Below are positions 1 through 6,019 of a stretch of 6,146 nucleotides of DNA, piece after piece. Under the pieces are notes generated by a model that was not told the DNA's origin, searched no databases, and saw only the letters and a program-made list of their open reading frames with translations. The DNA is from JAIVJN01 sp036732565 (GTDB lineage: Bacteria > Acidobacteriota > Vicinamibacteria > Vicinamibacterales > UBA2999), in the NCBI GenBank assembly GCA_036732565.1, contig DAINCF010000445.1, forward strand, positions 1 through 6,146, given 5' to 3'. Position 1 is the stretch's first letter; every line of letters begins with the position of its first letter. A program made the translations under genes and the position numbers.

Positions 1-48
1 TAACAGGTCGTCGAGATCCTCTGCCATCGCGAGCGCGCCAACTCCGTC
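1..48 (+). other. Clp-like coding remnant preceded by an in-frame stop
   Basis: Read in the frame of the downstream Clp ATPase, bases 4-48 encode QVVEILCHRERANSV, which matches the conserved helix and strand leading into the first Walker A of Hsp100 proteins. Bases 1-3 are TAA in the same frame, and no ATG, GTG or TTG lies in frame between that stop and the ATG at 49. The conserved sequence therefore lies outside any obvious open reading frame. Either the gene is interrupted here (nonsense mutation or upstream frameshift), or the left edge carries an assembly error, or a shortened protein starts at 49. The window ends here, so these cannot be separated. Confidence 0.6.
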
Positions 49-1707
49 ATGCTGCTGGGGGAGCCGGGCGTCGGCAAGACCGCCATCGCCGATGCGTTGG
101 CCCGGCGGCTGGAGCTGGAGCCCGAGCTGGTGCCGCCGCAGCTCCGCGATTGCCAGGTGCTCACGCTGCCGATGAACGCTCTGGTCGCGGGGACGATGCT
201 GCGCGGCATGTTCGAGGATCGGATCCAGAACGTCCTGCGCGAGGTCCGCGAGCAGCCGCACTACCTCCTCTTCATCGACGAGGCGCACACCATCGTCGGC
301 GCGGGCTCGGCCCTGGGCGCGCCGTCCGACGCCGGCAACGTGTTCAAAGCCGTGCTCGCCCGCGGCGAGGTCCGCATCATCGGCGCGACCACCTCCGCGG
401 AGTACAAGCAGCACATCGCCGAAGACGAAGCGCTGGCCCGCCGATTCCGCACGGTGACCATCGAGGAGCCGACGCAGGACGAGGCGCGGACGATTCTCTC
501 GCGCCTGGTGCCGCGCTTCGAGCAGAACTACTCGGTCGTGGTGACCGGGGAGGCGATCGACACCGCTCTGACGCTGTCCGACCGCTATCAGCGCCATCTC
601 CGCCTGCCTGACAAAGCGATCGGCTGGCTGGATACCGCCGCGGTGCGCTCGCAGCTGGCGGGACGCGGCGAGATCACCGCGCGAGACATCGTCGAAGTCG
701 TGGCCAGCGCGGCGCGGATTCCGGTCGACATGGTGTTCCGCGACGTCGGGGATCGCTTCCGCGACCTCGAGACGCGCCTGGGCCGTCGCGTCATCGGGCA
801 GCCCGAGGCGGTGCATGCCCTCGCCCGACGCCTGGTACTGAACAAGGGCCCGCTCAAGGACGGCTTCGATCGACCGGATGGCGTGCTGCTGTTCCTCGGC
901 CCCACGGGTGTCGGCAAGACCGAGCTGGCCAAGGCTCTGGCCGAGTGCCTGTTCGGCAACGACAAGCGGATGATTCGCGTCGACATGTCGGAGTTCCAGG
1001 ACGGCGCGACCGCGGTCGACAAACTGATCGGCTCCCCGCGCGGTATCGTCGGGTCGGATCGCGGTGGGGTGCTGACCAACCAGCTTCGTGACAATCCGTA
1101 TTCGGTGGTGCTGCTCGACGAGGTCGAGAAGGCGAGCCCGTCCTTGCTCAACCTCTTCCTGCAGGCGTTCGACGAGGGCTGGATCACGGACGGACGCGGC
1201 AAACGCGTCTACCTGAGTGATGCCGTCGTCATCATGACGTCCAACGTCGGCGCCGAGCACTTCCGCAAGCTGTCGAACCCGCTGGGGTTCAGACAGGGCG
1301 ACGCCAACCTCGATCTCGCGCGTGCGGATGTCATGCGCGAGCTCGAGCGTCGCTTTACGCCGGAGTTCCGGAACCGGATCGACGAGGTCGTCGTGTTCTC
1401 GCCGCTATCGCGCGGGGACGTGGACCGGATCGCGCGGAACTACCTGGACCGCCTGTCCGCCACGATGGCGCCGCACGGCAAGCAGCTGACCGTCGAAGCG
1501 GAGGCGATCGATGTGCTGGTGCGGGAAGGCTACAGCCCCGCCTCGGGTGCGCGATATTTGAAGCGCGTCCTCGACGATCGCGTGCGCATCCCGCTCAGCC
1601 AGATCTGGCATGGAGGCTCGTCGTTCACGGTCTCGGTGGTTGCGGGACAAGTCGTGGTCGGCGAGGTTGGCCAGGATTTGTTCGAGCCCGCGGTGGTGTT
1701 GAGCTAA
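49..1707 (+). CDS. ClpA/ClpC-type AAA+ unfoldase, two ATPase modules, N-terminus missing
   Basis: This is a Hsp100-family ATPase that would unfold proteins in the cytoplasm and thread them through a hexameric pore. Numbering from the ATG at 49, module D1 has Walker A GEPGVGKT (4-11), Walker B LLFIDEAH (D77, E78), sensor 1 near T114-T115 and the RRF arginine-finger segment (131-133). Module D2 has Walker A GPTGVGKT (284-291), Walker B VVLLDEVEKA (D357, E358), sensor-1 N399, FRNRID (440-445) and sensor-2 GAR (500-502). The linker between the modules is too short for a ClpB middle domain, so the architecture is ClpA/ClpC-like. LGF at 412-414 lies where the ClpP-docking tripeptide is expected, which suggests a peptidase partner. 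Oddities: the usual pore-loop tyrosines are L51 (in TMLRG) and I333 (in RGIVG). The N-domain and the start of D1 are absent; Clp-like coding continues upstream to base 4 but meets TAA at 1-3. The true start is unknown and the gene may be a pseudogene. Family assignment is firm; function is not. Confidence 0.9.
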   Translation: MLLGEPGVGKTAIADALARRLELEPELVPPQLRDCQVLTLPMNALVAGTMLRGMFEDRIQNVLREVREQPHYLLFIDEAHTIVGAGSALGAPSDAGNVFKAVLARGEVRIIGATTSAEYKQHIAEDEALARRFRTVTIEEPTQDEARTILSRLVPRFEQNYSVVVTGEAIDTALTLSDRYQRHLRLPDKAIGWLDTAAVRSQLAGRGEITARDIVEVVASAARIPVDMVFRDVGDRFRDLETRLGRRVIGQPEAVHALARRLVLNKGPLKDGFDRPDGVLLFLGPTGVGKTELAKALAECLFGNDKRMIRVDMSEFQDGATAVDKLIGSPRGIVGSDRGGVLTNQLRDNPYSVVLLDEVEKASPSLLNLFLQAFDEGWITDGRGKRVYLSDAVVIMTSNVGAEHFRKLSNPLGFRQGDANLDLARADVMRELERRFTPEFRNRIDEVVVFSPLSRGDVDRIARNYLDRLSATMAPHGKQLTVEAEAIDVLVREGYSPASGARYLKRVLDDRVRIPLSQIWHGGSSFTVSVVAGQVVVGEVGQDLFEPAVVLS

Positions 1708-1719
1708 GCGGGAGCTCCA

Positions 1720-2694
1720 CTAATCGTTGTCGCGGCGTGATCGTGACGGCGCACCATACCGTGCTTTGATCACGCCCACCACCTCCTGCACCCGCTTCAC
1801 GTAGTCTTTCGGTGCGTACTTCGCCGCGTACAGCGTCTCGTAGCTCTCCGCCAGCTTTGGATACTCCCGAGACAGAAAGTGCATGAAGTGGTCGCGGGTG
1901 CCGCCTTCGAGGTGCAGCACCATCGCGCCGATGAACTGGGCGCCGTGATCCACGATGGCTTTGACCGTGCGCTCGATCTTCGCCGGGTGCGTGGAGATGC
2001 CCGGCACTAGCGGTGCCATCAGCACGCCCGCGTTGATCCCCGAGTCGACCAGCGCCCGCACGGCGCGCAGCCGTTGCAGCGGGTGCGCCGTTCCTGGCTC
2101 CAGGATTCGCCATGCGTCCTCGTCCACCGTCGGAACGCTCACGCAAACCGAGCATTCCGATCGCCATCCGAGCTCCTGGATGACGTCTCTATCCCTGACG
2201 ATCATCGGCCCCTTGGTCACGATGCTCGTCGGGTTGTGAAGCGCGGCGAGCGCTTCGAGCGCGCCGCGTGTCAGCTTGTAGCGTCCTTCGATGGGCTGGT
2301 ACGGATCGGTCGCGGTGCCGAGGGCCACCGTTTCCTTGACCCATGACGGGCGGTCGAGCTCCTTGCGCAGCATCTCCACGAAGTTGACTTTCACGAAGAT
2401 CACCGATGCGAAGTCGTCACCCGCGCCGAGCTCGAGTTGTGTCTGATAGCGACGGGCGAAGCAGTAGTGGCAGCCGTGGGTGCAGCCGCGGTACGGGTTC
2501 AACGTCCACTTGAACGGCATGCCCTGCACGCGGTTGAGGGCCGAACGGCAGCGGATTTCCTGATACGTCGCCTCATCAGCGAGGCGCGTCGCGTCGGGCA
2601 GCGCCTGGACGCCGCCTTCTTTCACCAGCTTCGCGATTTGCCTGGTCGTCGGGCGTATCGGACCGAGGTCGAAGAGAGGTGGCTGAGAATCCAC
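1720..2694 (-). CDS. Radical SAM protein, Rv2578c / SplB-like family
   Basis: This 324-residue protein has the radical SAM cluster motif CTHGCHYC (C71, C75, C78; CX3CX2C) preceded by the family hallmark TLNPYRG (64-70). The TDPYQPIE segment (129-136) is also typical of the Rv2578c/PA0069 branch related to spore photoproduct lyase (COG1533). Radical SAM enzymes reductively cleave S-adenosylmethionine with a 4Fe-4S cluster to generate a 5'-deoxyadenosyl radical. The substrate of this branch is not established; DNA repair is often suggested only because of similarity to SplB. The length is normal and the chain looks intact, with no signal peptide, so it is probably cytoplasmic. The start is GTG at 2694, chosen because a GGGAGG ribosome site lies 7 bases upstream. 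The gene lies 126 bases downstream of the prenyltransferase gene on the same strand and converges with the Clp gene, with 12 bases between stops. It is probably a separate transcription unit. Confidence 0.94.
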   Translation of the reverse strand: MDSQPPLFDLGPIRPTTRQIAKLVKEGGVQALPDATRLADEATYQEIRCRSALNRVQGMPFKWTLNPYRGCTHGCHYCFARRYQTQLELGAGDDFASVIFVKVNFVEMLRKELDRPSWVKETVALGTATDPYQPIEGRYKLTRGALEALAALHNPTSIVTKGPMIVRDRDVIQELGWRSECSVCVSVPTVDEDAWRILEPGTAHPLQRLRAVRALVDSGINAGVLMAPLVPGISTHPAKIERTVKAIVDHGAQFIGAMVLHLEGGTRDHFMHFLSREYPKLAESYETLYAAKYAPKDYVKRVQEVVGVIKARYGAPSRSRRDND

Positions 2695-2701
2695 CGTGAA
2701 A

Positions 2702-2707
2702 CCTCCC
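2702..2707 (-). promoter_or_regulatory. Shine-Dalgarno site of the radical SAM gene
   Basis: On the minus strand this reads GGGAGG, seven bases before the GTG at 2694. It is the clearest ribosome binding site in the window and supports the GTG as the real start. Confidence 0.75.
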
Positions 2708-2714
2708 GAGTCGC

Positions 2715-2743
2715 ATTATTTCGCCTTTTGTTCGCCATTGCAA
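2715..2743 (-). promoter_or_regulatory. Candidate sigma70-type promoter for the radical SAM gene
   Basis: On the minus strand TTGCAA (bases 2743-2738, 4 of 6 matches to TTGACA) is followed after exactly 17 bases by AATAAT (2720-2715, 5 of 6 to TATAAT). The spacer contains an AT-rich AACAAAA stretch that is unusual in this GC-rich window. Initiation would be expected just upstream of the ribosome site, giving a leader of roughly 15-20 bases. The match is by eye only. Confidence 0.5.
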
Positions 2744-2770
2744 GCCGGGTAGATCCGATGGGGTAGGTGG

Positions 2771-2793
2771 GGCAGGATTGGACCAGGCCTGCC
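2771..2793 (-). other. Short inverted repeat after the prenyltransferase gene
   Basis: GGCAGG and CCTGCC form a perfect 6-bp stem with an 11-base loop, about 30 bases past the stop of the UbiA gene. No T-rich tract follows on the minus strand, so it does not qualify as a standard intrinsic terminator. It could protect or end the operon transcript, or be chance in GC-rich DNA. The rest of the 2695-2820 gap holds only the promoter and ribosome site of the next gene. Confidence 0.25.
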
Positions 2794-2820
2794 AGACCGA
2801 CCCGCCCAACCAGCCCGAAA

Positions 2821-3729
2821 TCAAAACATATAGGCGAGCGCGAAGCCGATCTGTGCCACGAACATCATTCGATACATGTGCGCCCACGACACGTGGTTCT
2901 CCTCGACGGCCAGGTCTTCGGGGCGCTTCAGCATCAGGTAGCAGACGTAGATGCCGTAGATGGTCATGCCGACGCCGAGCGCTTGCAGGAGCCAGAAGTT
3001 ACCGGTGAGCACGCCCGACCACGAGCCGATGGGAATGAGGAGAAACGGCACGACGAACGACGGCGCGATCATCCACGCGGCGCGAGTGACGCCGTACTGA
3101 ATGGGCAGTGTGCGGCAGCCGCCTCGCGCATCGCCTTCCATGTCGGCGAAATCCTTCGTGGTCGCCGCGCCGAGCAGGAACAACCCGAAGATGGTGCCGA
3201 TGTACCACGGCTCCAGACCCACGATGGTTTTCACCGACGACCAACCGGCCACCTTGAGCAGAACGCCGCGCGGAATGGCGATGGTCAGGTTGGCCCAGAT
3301 CCCCAGCCGCTTCGTGCGCAGCGGCGGCGCGGAGTAAGCGAACGTCATGAGTGTGGCGACGACGACCAGCCAGAAACACTCGTGACGACCACCCGGCGCG
3401 ACCAGCCACGCCAGGGCCCACGCGATCGCGTATGCACACCAGGTAAACGTCCAGGCTGCACGAACTGACACACGGCCGGTCGGCAGCACGCGCGTCGGTT
3501 TGTTCACGCGATCGATGTCCAGATCGTAGATTTGGTTGAGCGCGTTCGAGGCGGCGTTCAGCACCGCGGCCATCACCGATCCGACGACCGGGTAGGCAAG
3601 CACGCGCCACGACCACATCTCAGCCGGCGCCGCGCCGATCGCCGTGATCCCGCCCGAGAGGAAGCCCAACGCCGGCGCAATCAGCGTGAAGGGACGACTG
3701 AGCTCGACGAAGAGGCGCGCGGGGCTCAT
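2821..3729 (-). CDS. UbiA-family prenyltransferase, homogentisate phytyltransferase-like motifs
   Basis: A 302-residue polytopic membrane protein of the UbiA superfamily, which transfers a polyprenyl group from its diphosphate to an acceptor with Mg2+. The first aspartate-rich motif is NQIYDLDID (65-73), followed by NKP and LPTG. The second is KDFADMEGD (192-200), followed by TLPIQYG (207-213). About eight hydrophobic segments are visible (roughly 15-33, 42-60, 91-112, 117-133, 174-192, 219-239, 245-265, 284-302), and the length is usual for the family. The NQxxDxxxD / KDxxDxEGD pair is the pattern known from homogentisate prenyltransferases; chlorophyll synthase and archaeal-type geranylgeranylglyceryl phosphate synthases usually have ND in the first motif. 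The acceptor cannot be read from sequence. The ATG overlaps the stop of the upstream kinase gene by four bases (ATGA, 3726-3729), with no strong ribosome site, implying translational coupling. It is the last gene of the operon. Confidence 0.93.
   Translation of the reverse strand: MSPARLFVELSRPFTLIAPALGFLSGGITAIGAAPAEMWSWRVLAYPVVGSVMAAVLNAASNALNQIYDLDIDRVNKPTRVLPTGRVSVRAAWTFTWCAYAIAWALAWLVAPGGRHECFWLVVVATLMTFAYSAPPLRTKRLGIWANLTIAIPRGVLLKVAGWSSVKTIVGLEPWYIGTIFGLFLLGAATTKDFADMEGDARGGCRTLPIQYGVTRAAWMIAPSFVVPFLLIPIGSWSGVLTGNFWLLQALGVGMTIYGIYVCYLMLKRPEDLAVEENHVSWAHMYRMMFVAQIGFALAYMF
3726..3729 (-). promoter_or_regulatory. ATGA stop/start overlap, kinase fusion to prenyltransferase
   Basis: TGA of the kinase gene and ATG of the prenyltransferase gene share four bases on the minus strand. 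No clear Shine-Dalgarno precedes the ATG, so reinitiation by terminating ribosomes is likely, which would keep the two membrane proteins at related levels. Confidence 0.8.
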
Positions 3730-5084
3730 GCCAGCGCCACGGCCGTCACCGCGGCTATCGACGTGGTGATGAAGTTGAGCACGTCGTTGTTGACGATGCC
3801 GCGCGGCTCGAGCCAGCCGGCCAGGAGGCTCTCGACGAAGGCGCCCGCGGTCGCACCAACCACGACGGCGACAACCAGGTCCGCGCCGAACCCAGGCAGG
3901 CGCAAGAGCACCGCCGTGTACGCCATTGCCGCCGCAGCCGCGAGACCCGCGACAGTGCCGACGACACTGACCGCACCGGGCGTGCCCGCCGCCACCGACG
4001 TAAACCCCGGCAGCGCGCGAGGCGTGCCACCAAACGCCTTCCCGACTTCGCTGGCGACCGTGTCGCTTGCTCCTGCGGTGAGGCCGGCGACCAGCACGAG
4101 CGCGCCGAGCCGGTCGTCATAGCGCGCGACGATCAGGGCGGCCCCGACGGCGCCAACCAGGCAGTTCGCGATCGCGTTCCCCGCCCCTCGCCGTGTGGTG
4201 CGCTCAGACCTTACTGAAGAACCCGCGGTGTAGCGAGAATCGTGCGGTTGAGTGCGTTTCACCTGCGCGCGCCCGACGTGCGAACCGGCCACCGCCAGGA
4301 CGAACGCGAGGCACAGCATCAACCAGCCGCCGCCGCCGCTGCCCGCGTAAATCACGATTCCAATCAGCGTCCCCACCACCGCACCTGTCAGCGTCAGGGT
4401 CCTTGCGAGCACCGCGGCCAGCGCCAGGATGGCGTTGACGACGATCGCTGTCGGCAGTCGTTCTGCGATCAGCGGCCAGGCCGCCACGAAGGCATTGGGC
4501 TCTATCCACGCGGCCAGCGCCAGCGTGCCGGCCGAGGCCGCCGGGACCGACACGTTGTCGTCCAAGCGAATCGGGATGGTCTCGACGAGGGCCGCGCACA
4601 TGGTCGCGGCGATCGCTGCCCATACGGTGAAACGTGGGTCCGGCGGAGCTGGGAGGCTCGGCGCGACCCATGCGCCGATCGACACGGCCGCGACGCTGCC
4701 AACGCTCGCGAAGGCGAGGAGGCCCGCCCAGGTCTTGTCACGATGCCAGGGCAGCCGATGCGTCGGGAAACGCTTGCCGGCGAGCGTCGCGCAGCCATCG
4801 CCCACCGCCATGGCGGCCCATGCGGCCGCGACGATGTCGAGCCGCGAGCGGAAGACCAGGATGAGCACGAGCACGGCGAGGGGGTAAAGGCGAATGCCGC
4901 CCCAGCCCTCGCGGTCGCGCGCACGCAGAATGCTCGGCGCGACCCGCGGCAGCAGGAAGATGTTGAAGGCGAGCGCGGCTACGGCGAACGCGGCCGCCTG
5001 ACGCCAGTCGAGATACCGGAGCAGCACCGCGAAGCCGACCATCGCGATGTGCACGCGCTGACGAGCGGTCTCGGAGACGCTCAC
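3726..5084 (-). CDS. Fused VTE5-like isoprenoid alcohol kinase and VTE6-like (DUF92) phosphate kinase
   Basis: A 452-residue membrane protein in two homologous-family parts. Residues about 1-190 resemble the phytol kinase/dolichol kinase family (VTE5, SEC59; CTP-dependent in characterised members): RQRVHIAMVG near the start, VGDGCATLAGKRF (94-106), LPWHRDKTWAG (111-121) and ETIPIRLDDNVSVP (168-181). Residues about 208-452 are DUF92, the family of plant VTE6 phytyl-phosphate kinase: GNAIANCLVGAVGA (302-315), TAGASDTVASEVGK (336-349), AGTPGAVSVVGT (366-377) and NNDVLNFITT (432-441). Many hydrophobic segments are present throughout. Together the domains could turn an isoprenoid alcohol into its diphosphate in two steps, feeding the prenyltransferase encoded next. 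The start is the GTG at 5084, which shares GTGA with the stop of the SDR gene. An ATG at 5174 is also in frame, but the added 30 residues look like antisense-style low-complexity sequence and lie within the SDR gene. Family calls are firm; the alcohol used is unknown. Confidence 0.9.
   Translation of the reverse strand: MSVSETARQRVHIAMVGFAVLLRYLDWRQAAAFAVAALAFNIFLLPRVAPSILRARDREGWGGIRLYPLAVLVLILVFRSRLDIVAAAWAAMAVGDGCATLAGKRFPTHRLPWHRDKTWAGLLAFASVGSVAAVSIGAWVAPSLPAPPDPRFTVWAAIAATMCAALVETIPIRLDDNVSVPAASAGTLALAAWIEPNAFVAAWPLIAERLPTAIVVNAILALAAVLARTLTLTGAVVGTLIGIVIYAGSGGGGWLMLCLAFVLAVAGSHVGRAQVKRTQPHDSRYTAGSSVRSERTTRRGAGNAIANCLVGAVGAALIVARYDDRLGALVLVAGLTAGASDTVASEVGKAFGGTPRALPGFTSVAAGTPGAVSVVGTVAGLAAAAAMAYTAVLLRLPGFGADLVVAVVVGATAGAFVESLLAGWLEPRGIVNNDVLNFITTSIAAVTAVALA
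5081..5084 (-). promoter_or_regulatory. GTGA stop/start overlap, SDR to kinase fusion
   Basis: The TGA ending the SDR gene overlaps a GTG in the frame of the kinase fusion. A weak GGTGAG sequence lies upstream within the SDR coding end. The same arrangement at the next junction supports this GTG as the start and one coupled three-gene transcript. Confidence 0.7.
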
Positions 5085-6004
5085 AGGGCTCTCACCAACG
5101 CTTCGACACCATCCTGCAGAGTGCGGCCGTGATAGCCGAGATCGCGGGCCGCCTCGATGTGATCCAGCGGCCAATCGTGCCGGAAGATCTCCACCGCTCC
5201 TCGCGTCAGGAGTGGCGGCCGTCGCGTCACGCGCGCGCGCAGCTCTTCAACGAGGCCGATCGTCCTGGCCAGCGCGAACGGCAGCTTACGAGGCAGCGAC
5301 CGGCCCGTGAGGACGCGAACGATCTCGAAGACCTGCATCTGCGGGACGTTCACGCCCCCGACCGCATAGCTCGCGCCCGGCGTGCCCCGCTCGATCGCGG
5401 CGACGAAAGCGTCGGCGACATCGGCGATGAAGGTGAGCGACCAGACGCGGTCCGCGCCGATGACGCCCGGCAGACGGCCGGCCAGATGATCGCGCACGAG
5501 GCGCCCGACGAGATTCCCCTCCGTCTCCGGCCCAGGCCCGTAGATCACGCCTGGATAGAGTCGCACGAGCGGCAACTGTCGCGCGATGGCGGCCGTCATG
5601 GCGAGGTCGGCGGCGACCTTGGTGCGCTGGTAATCGTTTGCAGCGATCGGCACCGACCGGCCAGCCGGCGGAAGGGCGAGAAACGACGAGGCGCACACGA
5701 GCCGTGCGACGCCCGCGCGCTCGACCGCCGCCATCACGTGTCGCAGCCCGCCGACGTTGACCTCGTCGAAACTTCGCGGATCGGGTTGCCAGATGCTGAC
5801 CAGGGCTGCGAGATGACAGACGGCCTCGCACCCGTCAACCGCGCGCGCGACCGCGTCGGCATCACGGATGTCGCCGGTGACCATCTCCCCGGCACTGTCG
5901 TGCGGTCGCCGCGCGAACACAACCGGCGTGTGCCCCTGCGCGGCCAGCCGCTCGACGATGGCCCGCCCTAGATAGCCCGTGCCGCCGGTGACGAGGATGC
6001 GCAT
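5081..6004 (-). CDS. Extended short-chain dehydrogenase/reductase (NAD(P)-dependent epimerase/dehydratase family)
   Basis: A 307-residue Rossmann-fold enzyme. The N-terminus MRILVTGGTGYLG carries the GxxGxxG dinucleotide motif (G7, G10, G13). Arginines R32-R33 follow the second beta strand and favour NADP(H). GDIRD (44-48) and HLAA (64-67) are standard for extended SDRs. The catalytic pair is Y125/K129 in YQRTK, with S106-S107 in the serine position, followed by RLYPGVIYGPG (148-158). The IWQPDP stretch (71-76) and overall pattern recall dihydroflavonol-reductase-like and hopanoid-associated (HpnA-like) SDRs, but the substrate is not readable. The start was set at the ATG at 6004 because the protein then begins at the usual MRILVTGG. 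An in-frame ATG at 6025 would add seven residues, directly after an in-frame TAG; neither start has a convincing ribosome site. It is the first gene seen of the operon and overlaps the kinase gene by four bases. Confidence 0.93.
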   Translation of the reverse strand: MRILVTGGTGYLGRAIVERLAAQGHTPVVFARRPHDSAGEMVTGDIRDADAVARAVDGCEAVCHLAALVSIWQPDPRSFDEVNVGGLRHVMAAVERAGVARLVCASSFLALPPAGRSVPIAANDYQRTKVAADLAMTAAIARQLPLVRLYPGVIYGPGPETEGNLVGRLVRDHLAGRLPGVIGADRVWSLTFIADVADAFVAAIERGTPGASYAVGGVNVPQMQVFEIVRVLTGRSLPRKLPFALARTIGLVEELRARVTRRPPLLTRGAVEIFRHDWPLDHIEAARDLGYHGRTLQDGVEALVRAL

Positions 6005-6019
6005 GCCCACGACTACGAT

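Noticed and set aside
588..1202. 204-codon minus-strand open frame opposite the Clp gene
   Set aside because: S/R/P-rich antisense shadow of the D1-D2 region, with no family pattern.
49..1707. Assignment of the ATPase as the disaggregase ClpB or the type VI secretion ClpV
   Set aside because: There is no middle coiled-coil domain between the modules, and an LGF loop is present; both features favour a ClpA/ClpC-type protein. No secretion genes are visible.
1708..1719. Terminator between the convergent Clp and radical SAM genes
   Set aside because: Only a GGAGCTCC palindrome with no loop and no T tract is present in the 12-base gap.
2771..2793. Intrinsic terminator of the three-gene operon
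   Set aside because: The 6-bp stem has an 11-base loop and is not followed by a T-rich run, so it is listed only as an inverted repeat.
2767..3468. 233-codon plus-strand open frame opposite the UbiA gene
   Set aside because: The sequence is charged and repetitive with no motifs; the minus strand carries both UbiA aspartate motifs.
2821..3729. Chlorophyll or bacteriochlorophyll synthase
   Set aside because: The first motif has NQ rather than ND, and no pigment biosynthesis gene is in the window. It cannot be excluded without a phylogeny, but it is not the best reading.
4242..5132. 296-codon plus-strand open frame opposite the kinase fusion
   Set aside because: Its translation is rich in R, A, G, Q, D and H without any domain pattern, as expected from the antisense strand of a GC-rich gene; the opposite frame has clear family motifs.
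5129..5971. 280-codon plus-strand open frame opposite the SDR gene
   Set aside because: Low-complexity R/D/A composition and no recognisable motif; it lies wholly over a well-supported SDR gene.
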